Assembly: GCA_963933065.1 (NCBI GenBank)
Contig: CAWVUB010000063.1
Coordinates: 1-13,319 of the forward strand
Origin: UBA9410 sp963933065
Lineage (GTDB): Bacteria > Actinomycetota > Acidimicrobiia > Acidimicrobiales > MedAcidi-G1
DNA length: 13,319 nt
Direction of reading: 5' to 3'
The notes under the pieces were generated by a model, which saw only the letters and a program-made list of their open reading frames with translations, did no database searches and was not told the origin of the DNA. Position numbers and translations under genes: made by a program. This document shows positions 5,571 through 12,103 of the stretch, in pieces; position 1 is the first letter of the stretch, and every line of letters begins with the position of its first letter.

Positions 5571-6696
5571 CGGAGTACCAGTTGTCAAACTCCTGGTTCA
5601 TTTCGGACGTGAACTTCGGAATGAAGGCCTCCCCATCGGCTCTGACGACGTCAACAACTTCTGCAACGCGGTTGCTGTCCTCGATCCAGGTGACGTAGAC
5701 GACATCTACTGGAGTGGACGGGCAACTCTGATTGCCCGGCGAGATCACATCCTCATCTACGACCGCGTATTTCGTCGCTTCTTCCTGTCTGAACCTGCGA
5801 CAGAATCCGATGAGGAGAGTCCGTCTCCGTCACCGACGACAACACACGCGGTGCTACAGATCCCCGATAGCGAAATTGAAGCAGAGGGCAGCAGTGACGA
5901 AGAAGAAGAAGCGGCACTGGGTCTTGTCGCTTCTGACGCCGAGATTGCGAGAGATAAATCTTTTGCAGCCTGCACCCCAGAAGAACTCGTCGCTCTCAAG
6001 CGAATCATGGCCCGCATTCGTCTGACTCCACCAATGAGGCGAAGCCGACGCAGGTGCACGGATGGGGCAAGAAGCCGTCCCGATATGCGTCGGATGGCCC
6101 GCAAAACGATGCGGATGCAGTACGAGCCACCCACTTTGTTTTGGACGGGCCGAAAATTGCGGGTCAGACCCCTCGTATTCATTCTGGACGTCTCGGGCTC
6201 GATGTCGGACTACTCACGGAACTTGCTGCAATTCGTATATTCGAGCAAACGCGCCGCTTCACGCGTCGAGGTGTTCTGCTTTGGAACCCGACTCACTCGT
6301 ATCACGACGGCACTGGACCTTCCGCGCCTCGACGATGCTCTGGCCGATGCCACCCAGCTCGTATCCGACTGGGATGGCGGAACTCAGATTGGGGAATCAA
6401 TCAAGGAGTTCGTCCAGCACTGGGGAAGGAGGGGTGTTAGTCGCGGCGCAATAGTCGTGATCTGTTCTGATGGACACGACAGAGGCGATCCATCTGTGCT
6501 CGCTGAAGCCTTGGAACAACTTTCGCGCCTCTCCCACCGGATCGTATGGATGAACCCACACAAGGGTGATGCCAAGATCTTTCACCCGAACACCCTTGGC
6601 ATGACGGTCGCAACCCGTTACGTCGATTCTGTCGTTTCGTGCCATAGCCTGCGCAGCCTGGAGGATTTCGCTGCGAGGCTGCCCGAGTTCCGTTAG
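5563..6696 (+). CDS. coxE: CoxE, VWA-domain partner of CoxD
   Basis: The protein has about 377 residues. The N-terminal third is followed by a very acidic low-complexity linker (SSDEEEEAA) and an Arg-rich stretch. A C-terminal von Willebrand A domain then has the MIDAS motif DVSGSMS (Asp209, Ser211, Ser213), a Thr in DGGTQIG (about 274) and an Asp in ICSDGHDRGD (about 303). VWA proteins of this kind pair with MoxR ATPases; CoxE acts with CoxD on apo-CODH. I chose ATG 5563, which overlaps the coxD stop by 8 bases, over upstream in-frame starts inside coxD. No ribosome binding site is seen, so translation is probably coupled. The next gene follows after 9 bases. Confidence 0.92.
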   Translation: MHDGVPVVKLLVHFGRELRNEGLPIGSDDVNNFCNAVAVLDPGDVDDIYWSGRATLIARRDHILIYDRVFRRFFLSEPATESDEESPSPSPTTTHAVLQIPDSEIEAEGSSDEEEEAALGLVASDAEIARDKSFAACTPEELVALKRIMARIRLTPPMRRSRRRCTDGARSRPDMRRMARKTMRMQYEPPTLFWTGRKLRVRPLVFILDVSGSMSDYSRNLLQFVYSSKRAASRVEVFCFGTRLTRITTALDLPRLDDALADATQLVSDWDGGTQIGESIKEFVQHWGRRGVSRGAIVVICSDGHDRGDPSVLAEALEQLSRLSHRIVWMNPHKGDAKIFHPNTLGMTVATRYVDSVVSCHSLRSLEDFAARLPEFR

Positions 6697-6705
6697 GAGA
6701 CCTGA

Positions 6706-6990
6706 GTGAGGTGGAGTGTGTCGCTCCGAGCTGAAGGTGACCGTCTACTCGCTCTTGAGGAGATCGTCGCCTTCGCCGATGCGGTAGCCCCGATGGAGGG
6801 GATCGCATCGGGGATAGGAACGATGACCTATGGGGCTCAACTGGTTATCGATGCTGGATCGGCTGACGAGGCCGTGAACCTCGCCGTGCCGGCATTCGAG
6901 CAAGCCGCGTCGTTGGCAGGACTGCCGGCATGGCCCTTGACGGGTGCCGAAGTGGTCGGTGAAGACGAAGAGTTTCCGGACGAAGGATGA
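6706..6990 (+). CDS. Conserved-looking 94-residue protein, unknown function
   Basis: The product starts MRWSVSLRAEGDR, has an alternating hydrophobic segment GIGTMTYGAQLVIDAGSADEA and ends in an acidic tail. The pattern suggests a small alpha/beta fold with no membrane segment; I do not recognise the family. GTG at 6706 is preceded by GGAGA. The gene lies 9 bases after coxE and its stop overlaps the next start (ATGA). It is therefore cotranscribed with coxE and the GIY-YIG-like gene, although no role in CO oxidation is evident. Confidence 0.75.
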   Translation: MRWSVSLRAEGDRLLALEEIVAFADAVAPMEGIASGIGTMTYGAQLVIDAGSADEAVNLAVPAFEQAASLAGLPAWPLTGAEVVGEDEEFPDEG

Positions 6991-7415
6991 TCCGTCTCGG
7001 ATCCCTTGCTGGTTACCCCTTCGAGGGGCCGCGGGTACTAGGTGGTTGGACCCCCCCGACCACAGCCGGGGTCTACGCAATCTTGTACCAACCTGATCCG
7101 GAACTAAAGCCACAAAACTTTGCAGTTATCTATGTTGGTCACTCAGATGATCTATCCGGCGAGGAGTTTCCGTTCGGCCATCCAGCTGCCGCGTGTTGGA
7201 CTGAACGAGCAAGAGATAAGTGGAAAATCCACATCTGCACCTACGAAGTGCCAGGCGGATTGCCGTCCCATCGTGAACAGATCATGCGCGAATTGATCGC
7301 CGTGTACCGACCCGGATGCAATTCCGACCAATTCGATCCGACCTGGGAGGACCATTGGATTGGTAGTTACAGTGCTCCAACGACCAGTCCGCTCACAACG
7401 AGACGTGATCCCTAG
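6987..7415 (+). CDS. GIY-YIG-like domain protein
   Basis: The 142-residue protein carries a GIY-YIG-like core. GVYAILY near residues 28-34 and AVIYVGHSDDL near 46-56 correspond to the two signature strands. The segment HREQIMRELIAVYRP near 94-108 supplies a candidate catalytic glutamate. The family includes endonuclease and repair domains acting on DNA. There is no other recognisable domain, so a DNA target or nuclease activity is not assured. GAAGG precedes the ATG, which overlaps the previous stop by 4 bases. It is the last gene of the rightward series; 66 bases then separate it from the oppositely oriented membrane protein gene. Confidence 0.78.
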   Translation: MIRLGSLAGYPFEGPRVLGGWTPPTTAGVYAILYQPDPELKPQNFAVIYVGHSDDLSGEEFPFGHPAAACWTERARDKWKIHICTYEVPGGLPSHREQIMRELIAVYRPGCNSDQFDPTWEDHWIGSYSAPTTSPLTTRRDP

Positions 7416-7481
7416 ATAAGTAGATCAGCAGTTTTTGCAGTGACGATCGTGTCTGAACCTGGGGTCCTCCCAGTACACGGA

Positions 7482-9083
7482 TCAGGTGGAGCTATCGCTA
7501 ACCGATTCGGACGGCTCGGCTTCCTGATCCTCGAGTTCTTTGAGACTCGGTACTGCTGCACTGGTGATCGCCAGCATCGCGACTCCGTAGATGACGACGA
7601 GAATCCCGACGATTAGCAGGAGTGGCGGGAACACATCGACTGGAGGCGCCGTCGTGTCAAGGGTCCGATAGTCGTCAGCAACTGCCCTAACGCCCGGAAC
7701 CACGTCGCCACCGAAGTAGTCGCGCAACTCGGGTATCGAACGGACAGGTGAGCCGTCGAACCTGGTGAGTTGGCCAATCCCTGGAATTTCTCGGAAACCA
7801 TCCGTAACGATCAGGAGGTTGGTGATGGCTTGTGCGAGGTGCGGCGTGTTCTCAGCAAGCGCACCGAGCACTGCGCCCGCGTCGGGAAGATCTGAGTTGT
7901 CGGCCACAAAGGTCAACAGGCCGGGGATCTCCGCGCTGACCTGGTCCAGGGGAAGGGTCAGCAACAGGTGGTAGGTGTGGGGGAAGTTGGCCTCGACAGC
8001 CGCGAGAACATCGGCGGGGGCAAGCCCGGTGACTCCAGCCACTAGCTCCACCAGGGGACCAACCTCACCGGCTGCTCCTCCCTGAGCGTCGACAATCGGG
8101 TCGGCCATGTCGGCAATTTTGTCAACGATGCCGACACCCACCTCCATGCCGACAAGACGCTCCTCAACAAATGCCGGGCGGAGTCCGTCTATGACCTGTT
8201 GTCCTCCGTCGAGACGTGGGAATAGACCGAGTGCTAGGACCCCACCACCCACGCAGACCCCGACCAGGGTTACCACCGACCAGCCCAGGGTGTGTACGCG
8301 TCGTCCATAGGCATCAGTCCTGGTGAGCAGCAGCATCAGCAGCCCAAAGACGACGACGATGACTCCGATAACGGTCAGGATCGTTGCGATCAATCCAACC
8401 TTCGGCCATGGCTCGTCCAGATCCCGGAAGTCCGAAGCAACTGTCTCGACGGCAGTTATCACGTCAACGGCAAAAAAGTCTCGAATCTCCGGGACAGAGT
8501 TGACAGCGGTCGTACCGTCAAACCTCGTCACCCCGTCTGTACCCGCGACATCGCGCCAGTTCTCCGTAACAATCAGGAGGTTGGTGACGGCTTGCGCGAG
8601 GTTCGGCGTGTTCTCACCGAGGGCGCCGAGCACTGCACCCGCGTCGGGAAGATCTGAGTTGTCGGCCACAAAGGTCAACAGGCCGGGGATCTCCGCGCTG
8701 ACCTGGTCCAGGGGAAGGGTCAGCAACAGGTGGTAGGTGTGGGGGAAGTTGGCCTCGACAGCCGCGAGAACATCGGCGGGGGCAAGCCCGGTGACTCCAG
8801 CCACTAGCTCCACCAGGGGACCAACCTCACCGGCTGCTCCTCCCTGAGCGTCGACAATCGGATCGACCATGTCGGCGACGTGATCGATCATGCCGATTCC
8901 AACCCGATCTCCTGCTACACGTTCTTCAGTGAATACAGGTCGGGCACCATCAAGGACCCGCTGGCCAGCATCAAGGCGGGGGAATAGTTCCAATCCCCAG
9001 ACCACTGCCAAAACCACTAGGCCAGCAACAACTACAACAAACCACGACAGTGAGTTCGAGTTTCTCTTCACCGAAGTCGACAT
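7482..9083 (-). CDS. Duplicated-module membrane protein, unknown function (533 residues)
   Basis: Four membrane helices are evident at about residues 13-33, 229-254, 266-288 and 485-508. They frame two domains of roughly 195 residues that repeat each other (about 34-228 and 288-484), each opening LFPRLD(A/G)GQ(R/Q)V and closing RFDG...PE(I/L)RD(F/Y)F. Basic residues at K6/R7 and R255-R262 imply both domains are outside the membrane and the acidic C-terminal tail is inside. Each half is thus helix-domain-helix, and the gene is a head-to-tail fusion of two such units. I do not recognise the family. ATG 9083 has GAGGTAGG upstream and lies 43 bases after the preceding small membrane protein gene. 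It is the last gene of the coxL-coxG operon in view, so it may act at the membrane side of CODH. Confidence 0.9.
   Translation of the reverse strand: MSTSVKRNSNSLSWFVVVVAGLVVLAVVWGLELFPRLDAGQRVLDGARPVFTEERVAGDRVGIGMIDHVADMVDPIVDAQGGAAGEVGPLVELVAGVTGLAPADVLAAVEANFPHTYHLLLTLPLDQVSAEIPGLLTFVADNSDLPDAGAVLGALGENTPNLAQAVTNLLIVTENWRDVAGTDGVTRFDGTTAVNSVPEIRDFFAVDVITAVETVASDFRDLDEPWPKVGLIATILTVIGVIVVVFGLLMLLLTRTDAYGRRVHTLGWSVVTLVGVCVGGGVLALGLFPRLDGGQQVIDGLRPAFVEERLVGMEVGVGIVDKIADMADPIVDAQGGAAGEVGPLVELVAGVTGLAPADVLAAVEANFPHTYHLLLTLPLDQVSAEIPGLLTFVADNSDLPDAGAVLGALAENTPHLAQAITNLLIVTDGFREIPGIGQLTRFDGSPVRSIPELRDYFGGDVVPGVRAVADDYRTLDTTAPPVDVFPPLLLIVGILVVIYGVAMLAITSAAVPSLKELEDQEAEPSESVSDSST
7876..8099. repeat. 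224-bp identical direct repeat inside the membrane protein gene, copy A (C-terminal module)
   Basis: Base-by-base comparison with 8638-8861 shows no difference over 224 bases, at an offset of 762 bases (254 codons, in frame). It encodes the part of the second module from about residue 328 to 402. Sequences either side diverge at once, though they remain homologous. Confidence 0.95.
8638..8861. repeat. 224-bp identical direct repeat inside the membrane protein gene, copy B (N-terminal module)
   Basis: This is the partner of 7876-8099 and encodes about residues 75-148 of the first module. Identity at silent positions as well as coding positions shows the two blocks were recently homogenised or recently copied. 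Confidence 0.95.
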
Positions 9084-9126
9084 GTCCTACCTCGCATCAC
9101 GGAATTGTTCTGGTGGTCTGATGGCC

Positions 9127-9492
9127 CTATGCCTCGTTAGGCACGTAACCAACGGCTTCGTGCAAACGTGTCCGCCGGCGCTTCATTGCCGGCCTTGCCG
9201 GGACAGGCACAGCTTCTGGAGCCGGCTCGTAAGTTGCGCCGGCAACGATTCCCTCGGCCATGCCATAAAGCAACGGCAAGGCACCGGCAATCACTCGGCC
9301 TGTGTTGTTGATCCGCTCCACGCCGGACTCAATCGGTTCGGCATTGTGCTTGATGTCCCAAACAACTGCAGAACATCCTTCGAGTTGCTCAGCCACACGT
9401 GTGAGTTGTGATCCAACGACAAACAAGTAGATCGCTAGTTCGGCAATAAGCAAAGCGGCGGCGACAACGGTCAGTACCACTAGGAGCGTCAT
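9127..9492 (-). CDS. Small membrane protein 5 of the coxG-linked module (121 residues)
   Basis: One N-terminal membrane helix (about residues 3-28) is followed by an amphipathic stretch (SQLTRVAEQLEG to VERINNTGRVI) and a second, milder hydrophobic segment near ALPLLYGMAEGIVAGA. A Pro-Ala linker and a basic KRRRTRL segment come near the end. The basic tail suggests the C-terminus is cytoplasmic. Function is unknown. Its start overlaps the stop of the preceding gene by 4 bases (ATGA) and AAGGTG precedes it. The middle part resembles small membrane protein 2 loosely (hydrophobic spacing and an IN/VN...R pattern), hinting at common ancestry; that is by eye only. Confidence 0.82.
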   Translation of the reverse strand: MTLLVVLTVVAAALLIAELAIYLFVVGSQLTRVAEQLEGCSAVVWDIKHNAEPIESGVERINNTGRVIAGALPLLYGMAEGIVAGATYEPAPEAVPVPARPAMKRRRTRLHEAVGYVPNEA

Positions 9493-9779
9493 GACCGCAC
9501 CTTGTCGAGAACACGGCCAAGAAATAGATGATGTTCAAGACCCTCGAACAGCACCGCGTCCACTCGATCAGCAGTTTCGGCAATGAGTGCCGTGTCTGAG
9601 GTGTTCTTGGCTGCCTGGTCGAGCGTTGAACGAATCAGATCTACGCGTTTCTCAATAGTTCGCACCAGCATTACAAGGGTCGTTAGAAATGCAGCGACCG
9701 CGACAAGGACGATCAGTCCCAGCCCAAGAGTGACCCACCAGAGGCTCTCCTGAGTAGAAGTCAAACCCAATACGTACAT
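9489..9779 (-). CDS. Small membrane protein 4 of the coxG-linked module (96 residues)
   Basis: A short N-terminal polar segment is followed by a membrane helix at about residues 14-40 and then a roughly 55-residue helical tail (TIEKRVDLIRSTLDQAAKN onwards). The tail aligns with that of small membrane protein 3: a shared L..I....... I..(S/T)L pattern, NT/HT, a later conserved T and a GL near the end. They are probably paralogues. An AGGAGG ribosome binding site is embedded in the last codons of the upstream gene, whose stop is 2 bases before this ATG. Function is unknown. Confidence 0.83.
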   Translation of the reverse strand: MYVLGLTSTQESLWWVTLGLGLIVLVAVAAFLTTLVMLVRTIEKRVDLIRSTLDQAAKNTSDTALIAETADRVDAVLFEGLEHHLFLGRVLDKVRS

Positions 9780-9781
9780 CG

Positions 9782-10051
9782 TCAGCCTCCTAACCGACCG
9801 CGGCCGCGTGCCAACCCTGCAACTATGGCTTCCGCTGCTTCGTTCGTCTTCTTGAGCTCGCTCAATGCTGCCGTGTGGTCCACGGATTTCTTGAGGGATT
9901 CGTTGATCTCAGTCGCCTGTCCGCCAATCCGCTGAGCCAGGATCAGGATTGGTGCTACGAGGGCGACAACAGCGAAGACGACAGCAATCCCAATTGACCA
10001 CCCGATTGTCCATCCGGCTGTTGATGCTTGCGCTAAGAGAAGTCCAGTCAT
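9782..10051 (-). CDS. Small membrane protein 3 of the coxG-linked module (89 residues)
   Basis: A membrane helix runs from about residue 13 to 40, preceded by a short N-terminus. The helical, partly charged tail has TEINESLKKSVDHT and LKKTNEAAEAIV, ending in the Gly-Arg segment GRGRLGG. The ATG is preceded by GGAG and lies 14 bases after the previous stop. The tail resembles that of small membrane protein 4. There are no cysteines or catalytic motifs. Function is unknown; it could be a scaffold or stalk subunit. Confidence 0.83.
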   Translation of the reverse strand: MTGLLLAQASTAGWTIGWSIGIAVVFAVVALVAPILILAQRIGGQATEINESLKKSVDHTAALSELKKTNEAAEAIVAGLARGRGRLGG

Positions 10052-10065
10052 GGCGTTATCTCCGG

Positions 10066-10293
10066 TCAGATCGTGTCGGCAAACTCGCGTACGGGACGCA
10101 GGCTCTCGTTAACCGACGGCAGAGCGGTCGGTACGGTGCTTGTCTTGTCGGCTATGACTTCAACTCCGCCGAGAAGATTTGCCAAGGTGTTCTTCACGGC
10201 AACTAGATGAAGAATTACCCGGGTTAGCCCGACCGCTGTAGCGGCGATAATTAGCCCAGCGATTACAAGGGTGAACCATGCAACAGTTTCCAT
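10066..10293 (-). CDS. Small membrane protein 2 of the coxG-linked module (75 residues)
   Basis: A membrane helix at about residues 5-31 is followed by a tail with two short amphipathic stretches (AVKNTLANLLGGVEVI and PSVNESLRPVREFADTI). GGGAGG lies 6 bases upstream of the ATG. The gene is 15 bases from each neighbour. Function is unknown. Confidence 0.82.
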   Translation of the reverse strand: METVAWFTLVIAGLIIAATAVGLTRVILHLVAVKNTLANLLGGVEVIADKTSTVPTALPSVNESLRPVREFADTI

Positions 10294-10308
10294 TGGGAAC
10301 CTCCCTAC

Positions 10309-10557
10309 CTAGCTCAGTAGTTTTCCGACTGAGCCCGCGTATCTGACTGCTCCGTCGGCGACTTCCTCAATCGTTTGGTCCGTAGTGGCCAATAACTCTG
10401 GCGCAGTGTCCACTTCGCCGATCAGCGCTACGCCAGCAGCGAGGGTTTCTTCCGCTGCACCGCGGATGCGCTCCAGCGCAGCCAGCACCCGGTTGAGCAG
10501 CGCCACCAGCACCGGCACTACCACCACGGCGAGAATCACATTACCGATTGTCCACAT
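10309..10557 (-). CDS. Small membrane protein 1 of the coxG-linked module (82 residues)
   Basis: A membrane helix at about residues 3-22 is followed directly by an amphipathic helix (LAALERIRGAAEETLAAG) and an acidic tail ending VRYAGSVGKLLS. GAGGAG precedes the ATG by 8 bases. It is the first gene after coxG, 14 bases away. Function is unknown. The helix followed by a long amphipathic segment is shared by all five small proteins here. Confidence 0.82.
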   Translation of the reverse strand: MWTIGNVILAVVVVPVLVALLNRVLAALERIRGAAEETLAAGVALIGEVDTAPELLATTDQTIEEVADGAVRYAGSVGKLLS

Positions 10558-10571
10558 ACGCGTTCTCCTCG

Positions 10572-11156
10572 TCAGTTGGCCTGTGGTCGGTACGGAAGGA
10601 AGAAACGTCGGAACACTCTGATCGACGCAATGCGTGCGGCACGCAATCCGATGACCAGACCGCTTGCCGGCTTGGTCGAGGAAGCCCGGGCTGGGTCCAG
10701 GCCGCTTTCGACAGCGTCTAGGCGGTTCTCCATGTTCGTTGCGAATTCGCTTAACAGCACGGAGGTCACGTCGGCGACCAGTCCTCTTCCGTACTGGGCA
10801 GCTGCGCCAGCTAGCTGTAGATCGAGAGATACACCAATCTTGGTTCCCTTGGGCGACGAGGCAAGGGCGACCTTGAGTTGCAGGGCTGCCTGGCCCCTAC
10901 CTCTCTTGTCCGCTCCCGATGCGTCAACAGCAATTGTCTTATTCGCTTCATCCCGTTCTTTAACTTCTGCGGCGCCATCAAACTCAAGCTTCACGGGACC
11001 CAGTCGGATCGTGACAGTCCCCTCATACCGGTCATCGCCCATCTCGTTGGTCAGGTCTGCTCCGGGAAGGCAAGCAGCAACCTGTGGGATGTCCTCGAAG
11101 AACGACCAGACCTTGTCGATGGATTGTGCTGCCTCAAACTCGTTCGTTATCAACAT
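10572..11156 (-). CDS. coxG: CoxG, SRPBCC-fold CODH membrane-linking protein
   Basis: The 194-residue protein begins with the typical CoxG pattern (EFEAAQSIDKVWSFFEDIPQ, then CLPGADL near 28-35). The beta-rich SRPBCC domain follows to about residue 145. A linker and a hydrophobic-basic C-terminal segment (LVIGLRAARIASIRVFRRFF) could lie on or in the membrane. CoxG tethers CODH to the membrane; to my recollection, recent mycobacterial work also reports that it binds menaquinone and passes it to the enzyme. ATG 11156 overlaps the stop of the upstream XdhC-YHS gene by 7 bases. The short spacing to the following small membrane protein genes makes them candidate partners of CoxG. Confidence 0.93.
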   Translation of the reverse strand: MLITNEFEAAQSIDKVWSFFEDIPQVAACLPGADLTNEMGDDRYEGTVTIRLGPVKLEFDGAAEVKERDEANKTIAVDASGADKRGRGQAALQLKVALASSPKGTKIGVSLDLQLAGAAAQYGRGLVADVTSVLLSEFATNMENRLDAVESGLDPARASSTKPASGLVIGLRAARIASIRVFRRFFLPYRPQAN

Positions 11157-12103
11157 GTTGCACCCCCTGCGAAGTCAGTCGTCACGGCTTCGTTCTCATA
11201 TTGAGAACGACAACCGAGACAGCAGAAGTAGTAGGTCTCACCGTCGACCTTGAGCGGGTGGCCTGATTTGTCCGCGTTGACGGTCATACCGCAGACCGGA
11301 TCGACTGCTTCAGCGGTCCGCTCGATCAGGAGCTCCCTGTCTCGTGCGGACTTGAGAAGCGGGCGCATCTTGACGAGTTCGGCAAGCACTGCAACGGCCA
11401 CCTCACGGTGGGTGGTTTTCCCAAGATCGAGGCCTACAGGCATTCGTATCGAGTCGAGCAGATACTGGGAGATATTGCGGTCCGCTAGGTAACCCCGGAG
11501 GGCTTCACTGCGCTGCGAAGACGCAACCACCCCGAGGTAGGCGGGGGTACCGGCTAGAGCACTTTCAATCACGTCCTCATCACCGTGGCCCTGGGTGGCG
11601 ATCACTACGAGAGAGCGAGACGAGATGGCCTCAGTTGAGAACTCTGGTCCATCGATGAGTTGAGTGTTCCAGTCAAGATCGCTTGCCAACCGGCACAGGG
11701 TTCTTGCCATCGGTGATCTACCAACAACCACGAGCTCAGGAACAGGGATAATTGGCTCTATGAAAATCTGCATGGCCCCATCGCTCTGACAGGCGATAGC
11801 GATTGCAGTCGTGCCGTTGGGGAGGTCACCGAAATGTTCCGCAGAACCAATAGCCAACAGATGTGACTCGCGTTCTTCAAGGGCCTGCAGTGCTTCTCGG
11901 ATAAGTACTGGTTCTGCGCACGCACCACCGATCCAGCCGAAGGTCTCTCCGGACGGGGTAACGATGGCCCGAGAACCGTGCTGTCCGGATGACGGGCCTT
12001 CCCGCCACACAACGGTGGCTAGAACGAATTCTTTGCCTTGCCGCCGCAACTCGACAGCACGCTCAAGCACACCCCATCCGTCGGCTAAAAGTTCGTTGCT
12101 CAT
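11150..12103 (-). CDS. XdhC/CoxF-family maturation protein with C-terminal YHS domain
   Basis: The 317-residue protein has an XdhC N-terminal domain with FVLATVVWREGPSSGQHGS near 26-44 and FGWIGGACAEP near 55-65. A Rossmann domain starts at LVVVGRSPMART (about 124-135) and contains VGLDLGKTTHREVAVAVLAE (about 223-242). After residue 265 comes a complete YHS domain, VDPVCGM (Cys271) through YYFCCLGC (Cys294, Cys295, Cys298). YHS domains bind metals and occur in copper-handling proteins. XdhC-family proteins mature molybdenum hydroxylases. The fusion therefore suggests metal, possibly copper, delivery to the Mo-Cu site; this is inference. The ATG overlaps the coxL stop by one base (TAATG), showing strict coupling to coxL. 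Confidence 0.9.
   Translation of the reverse strand: MSNELLADGWGVLERAVELRRQGKEFVLATVVWREGPSSGQHGSRAIVTPSGETFGWIGGACAEPVLIREALQALEERESHLLAIGSAEHFGDLPNGTTAIAIACQSDGAMQIFIEPIIPVPELVVVGRSPMARTLCRLASDLDWNTQLIDGPEFSTEAISSRSLVVIATQGHGDEDVIESALAGTPAYLGVVASSQRSEALRGYLADRNISQYLLDSIRMPVGLDLGKTTHREVAVAVLAELVKMRPLLKSARDRELLIERTAEAVDPVCGMTVNADKSGHPLKVDGETYYFCCLGCRSQYENEAVTTDFAGGATC

Noticed and set aside
7459..7473. CTGGG-loop-CCCAG hairpin between the convergent genes as a bidirectional terminator
   Set aside because: Only 5 bp of stem and no T-run on either strand. Position is suitable, but the evidence is too weak to list.
8323..8736. 137-residue plus-strand frame opposite the duplicated membrane protein gene
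   Set aside because: Ser/Thr-rich antisense shadow; its end repeats at 7765-7974 only because the gene underneath is duplicated.
10576..11253. 225-residue plus-strand frame opposite coxG
   Set aside because: Low-complexity Ser/Arg/Ala composition typical of antisense frames; coxG is certain.
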